From contig JAVTVX010000004.1 of NCBI GenBank assembly GCA_033439265.1, positions 24,437,201 through 24,501,200 on the forward strand: a stretch of 64,000 bases of DNA, in the 5' to 3' direction. Positions 62,680 through 64,000 of the stretch are shown here, piece after piece. The translations under genes and the position numbers were made by a program. The notes under the pieces are model-generated. The model saw only the letters and a program-made list of their open reading frames with translations. It was not told where the DNA came from and made no database searches. Every line of letters starts with the position of its first letter. The stretch's first letter is position 1. This stretch comes from Dillenia suffruticosa. Taxonomy: Eukaryota; Streptophyta; Magnoliopsida; Dilleniales; Dilleniaceae.

Positions 62680-64000
62680 CTTGAGGGTCCCCTTTTTGTA
62701 CTTGGCGTTGCTTGCGTCTCTGACTGCTTGCGCTGGTAATCAATCTCGGTTTCCAATTCCAAGTTGCGTGCTGCTCTTTTTCTTACCCCCGCACCGTCCC
62801 CCCCGAAAAAAAATAAAAAATAAAAAATTTGGGATCTGAAACCAAAGTAAACGTAAGACGTGGATTGTAGGATTCATTGAACCAGCGGTGAGGATTGTCT
62901 CGTAACTATTCCCCACTCCCAAAACCTCCCATGTTTCCTTCCTTCCTCTTGTTTTTATTTTCCTTTTTCTGTAACGTTCCCCCACAGGATCCAAAAACCA
63001 AGCCCACAGGATTAAGAAAGATTAACCATAACCAATCCCCTCTTGTCTTTATGCATCGTTCCCTCCTCTTGTGTACCGCTTCGTCCAATCCCCTCTTGTT
63101 TTTATGTATCTTTCCCTCCCCTTGTGTACCGATGCGTTTCCTTCAACCGTCTGACTTTTACCCCCACGTGTCAGTATTGCTCGATTGCCGTTACGAATAT
63201 TCTTAGGGCTATGTTTATAGGTGGCGACCGGCGACTGGCGACAAGGTTGGGTTGGGTCATTTCGGCTGTAATGGGATAATGCTCTTTTACTGGAGAAATA
63301 ATACTGTTAATAATTTTTAAGTTATTTTATATTGTGTTAGATAAATCATAACTATAACAAATATTTTAATGTAGATTAATGTCCAAAAGTTAATTAAGAA
63401 TTTAAATAATATAATGAAAATTAAAACTCTTGGTATGTTTTAAGTTTCCAATCTAATACGGCCTGCCCCTAATTTTTCTTATTTTTTATTTTTTTGGGGA
63501 ATGTTTTAGGTTCGGGTATTTTCGAGTTCTAGTCTCAATCCAAGTACTTTAGTCATGATATAGTTGACATAGCATAATTTCCCATATGAAAGCACCTTTA
63601 GAAATATAAATATTATGTTGTTGAACCGGTGGTTAAAAACATTGCGCGTGGAGATTTTTGTATATTTTGTCCCCATGCACACTTGTATCGAAGGTCATCA
63701 ATATTGTATATAGACTATGATAATCAAGGCCTGAACCGAGGTGAAGACATGAGCTTATGCAAGAGACAGCAGGGGGGGGGGGGGAGGGGGTGGCTTTTCC
63801 CGTATGATGATGATTAAGTATAAATTAATTTCACTAAAATTATTCGTAGCATTTGGTTTTGGCAATAATTTTGTGTGCCGCTGCCAATCTGTGGACAGGT
63901 GACCACGGAAATAAGTTAGGACAAAGATTTTATAGAATGACCTTTCTCAACTGCTTAATGTGAAATTGTTTATAGATATTAAATTCGGTTAAATGTTATT
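62680..64000. other. Alanine aminotransferase upstream region and intergenic DNA
   Basis: The left part is the leader and promoter of the leftward aminotransferase gene. A near-repeat of a 40-bp CCCTCTTGT-rich segment occurs twice near 63036-63120. A G run lies near 63772-63782. No gene is supported up to the window edge. Confidence 0.5.

Overview
The window is nuclear DNA from a flowering plant, most likely a eudicot and probably a woody one; the species cannot be fixed from the sequence. Intergenic DNA is AT-rich, introns follow GT-AG with T-rich tracts, and the genes are single-copy-type plant housekeeping or plant-specific families. All gene models below were built by joining exons by hand with consistent splice phases; single open frames cover only parts of each gene.

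Layout from left to right. (1) 1352-1947 (-): a small FLZ-type zinc-finger gene whose start codon abuts a 56-bp CT microsatellite. (2) 2920-9524: a complete but dead Ty1/copia LTR retrotransposon on the minus strand, with both LTRs, primer-binding site, polypurine tract and a 5-bp target-site duplication. (3) 11479-16931 (-): eIF2B alpha subunit, with a 3.5-kb first intron holding LINE debris. (4) 18187-19815: a 5'-truncated LINE inserted at the junction of an old tandem repeat. (5) 20059-20918 (-): a LURP-one-related gene with an apparent frameshift. (6) 20919-27164: a long stretch with no recognisable gene. (7) 27208-37809 (+): FAB1/PIKfyve-type phosphatidylinositol-3-phosphate 5-kinase, 11 coding exons, preceded by two back-to-back uORFs. 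(8) 39251-39977 (-): a short uncharacterised protein of 146 aa. (9) 44411-47108 (+): a remorin. (10) 49160-55241 (+): 20S proteasome alpha-5 subunit. (11) 57329-62679 (-): alanine aminotransferase with a mitochondrial-type N-terminus, 15 coding exons.

The genes do not form a pathway or cluster. They are independently expressed neighbours: translation control, endosomal lipid signalling, membrane scaffolding, protein degradation and amino-acid metabolism. The accessory signal is the mobile-element layer: a copia element, at least three LINE fragments, and a tRNA-like SINE family with two copies showing intact target-site duplications and one or two degraded ones. I found no tRNA, rRNA, CRISPR array, virus or bacterial-type system. 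The most noteworthy points are the SINE family, the LINE whose only two stops look like CGA-to-TGA decay, the hidden third exon and frameshift in the LURP-one gene, the overlapping uORFs at FAB1, and the unassigned 146-aa gene.
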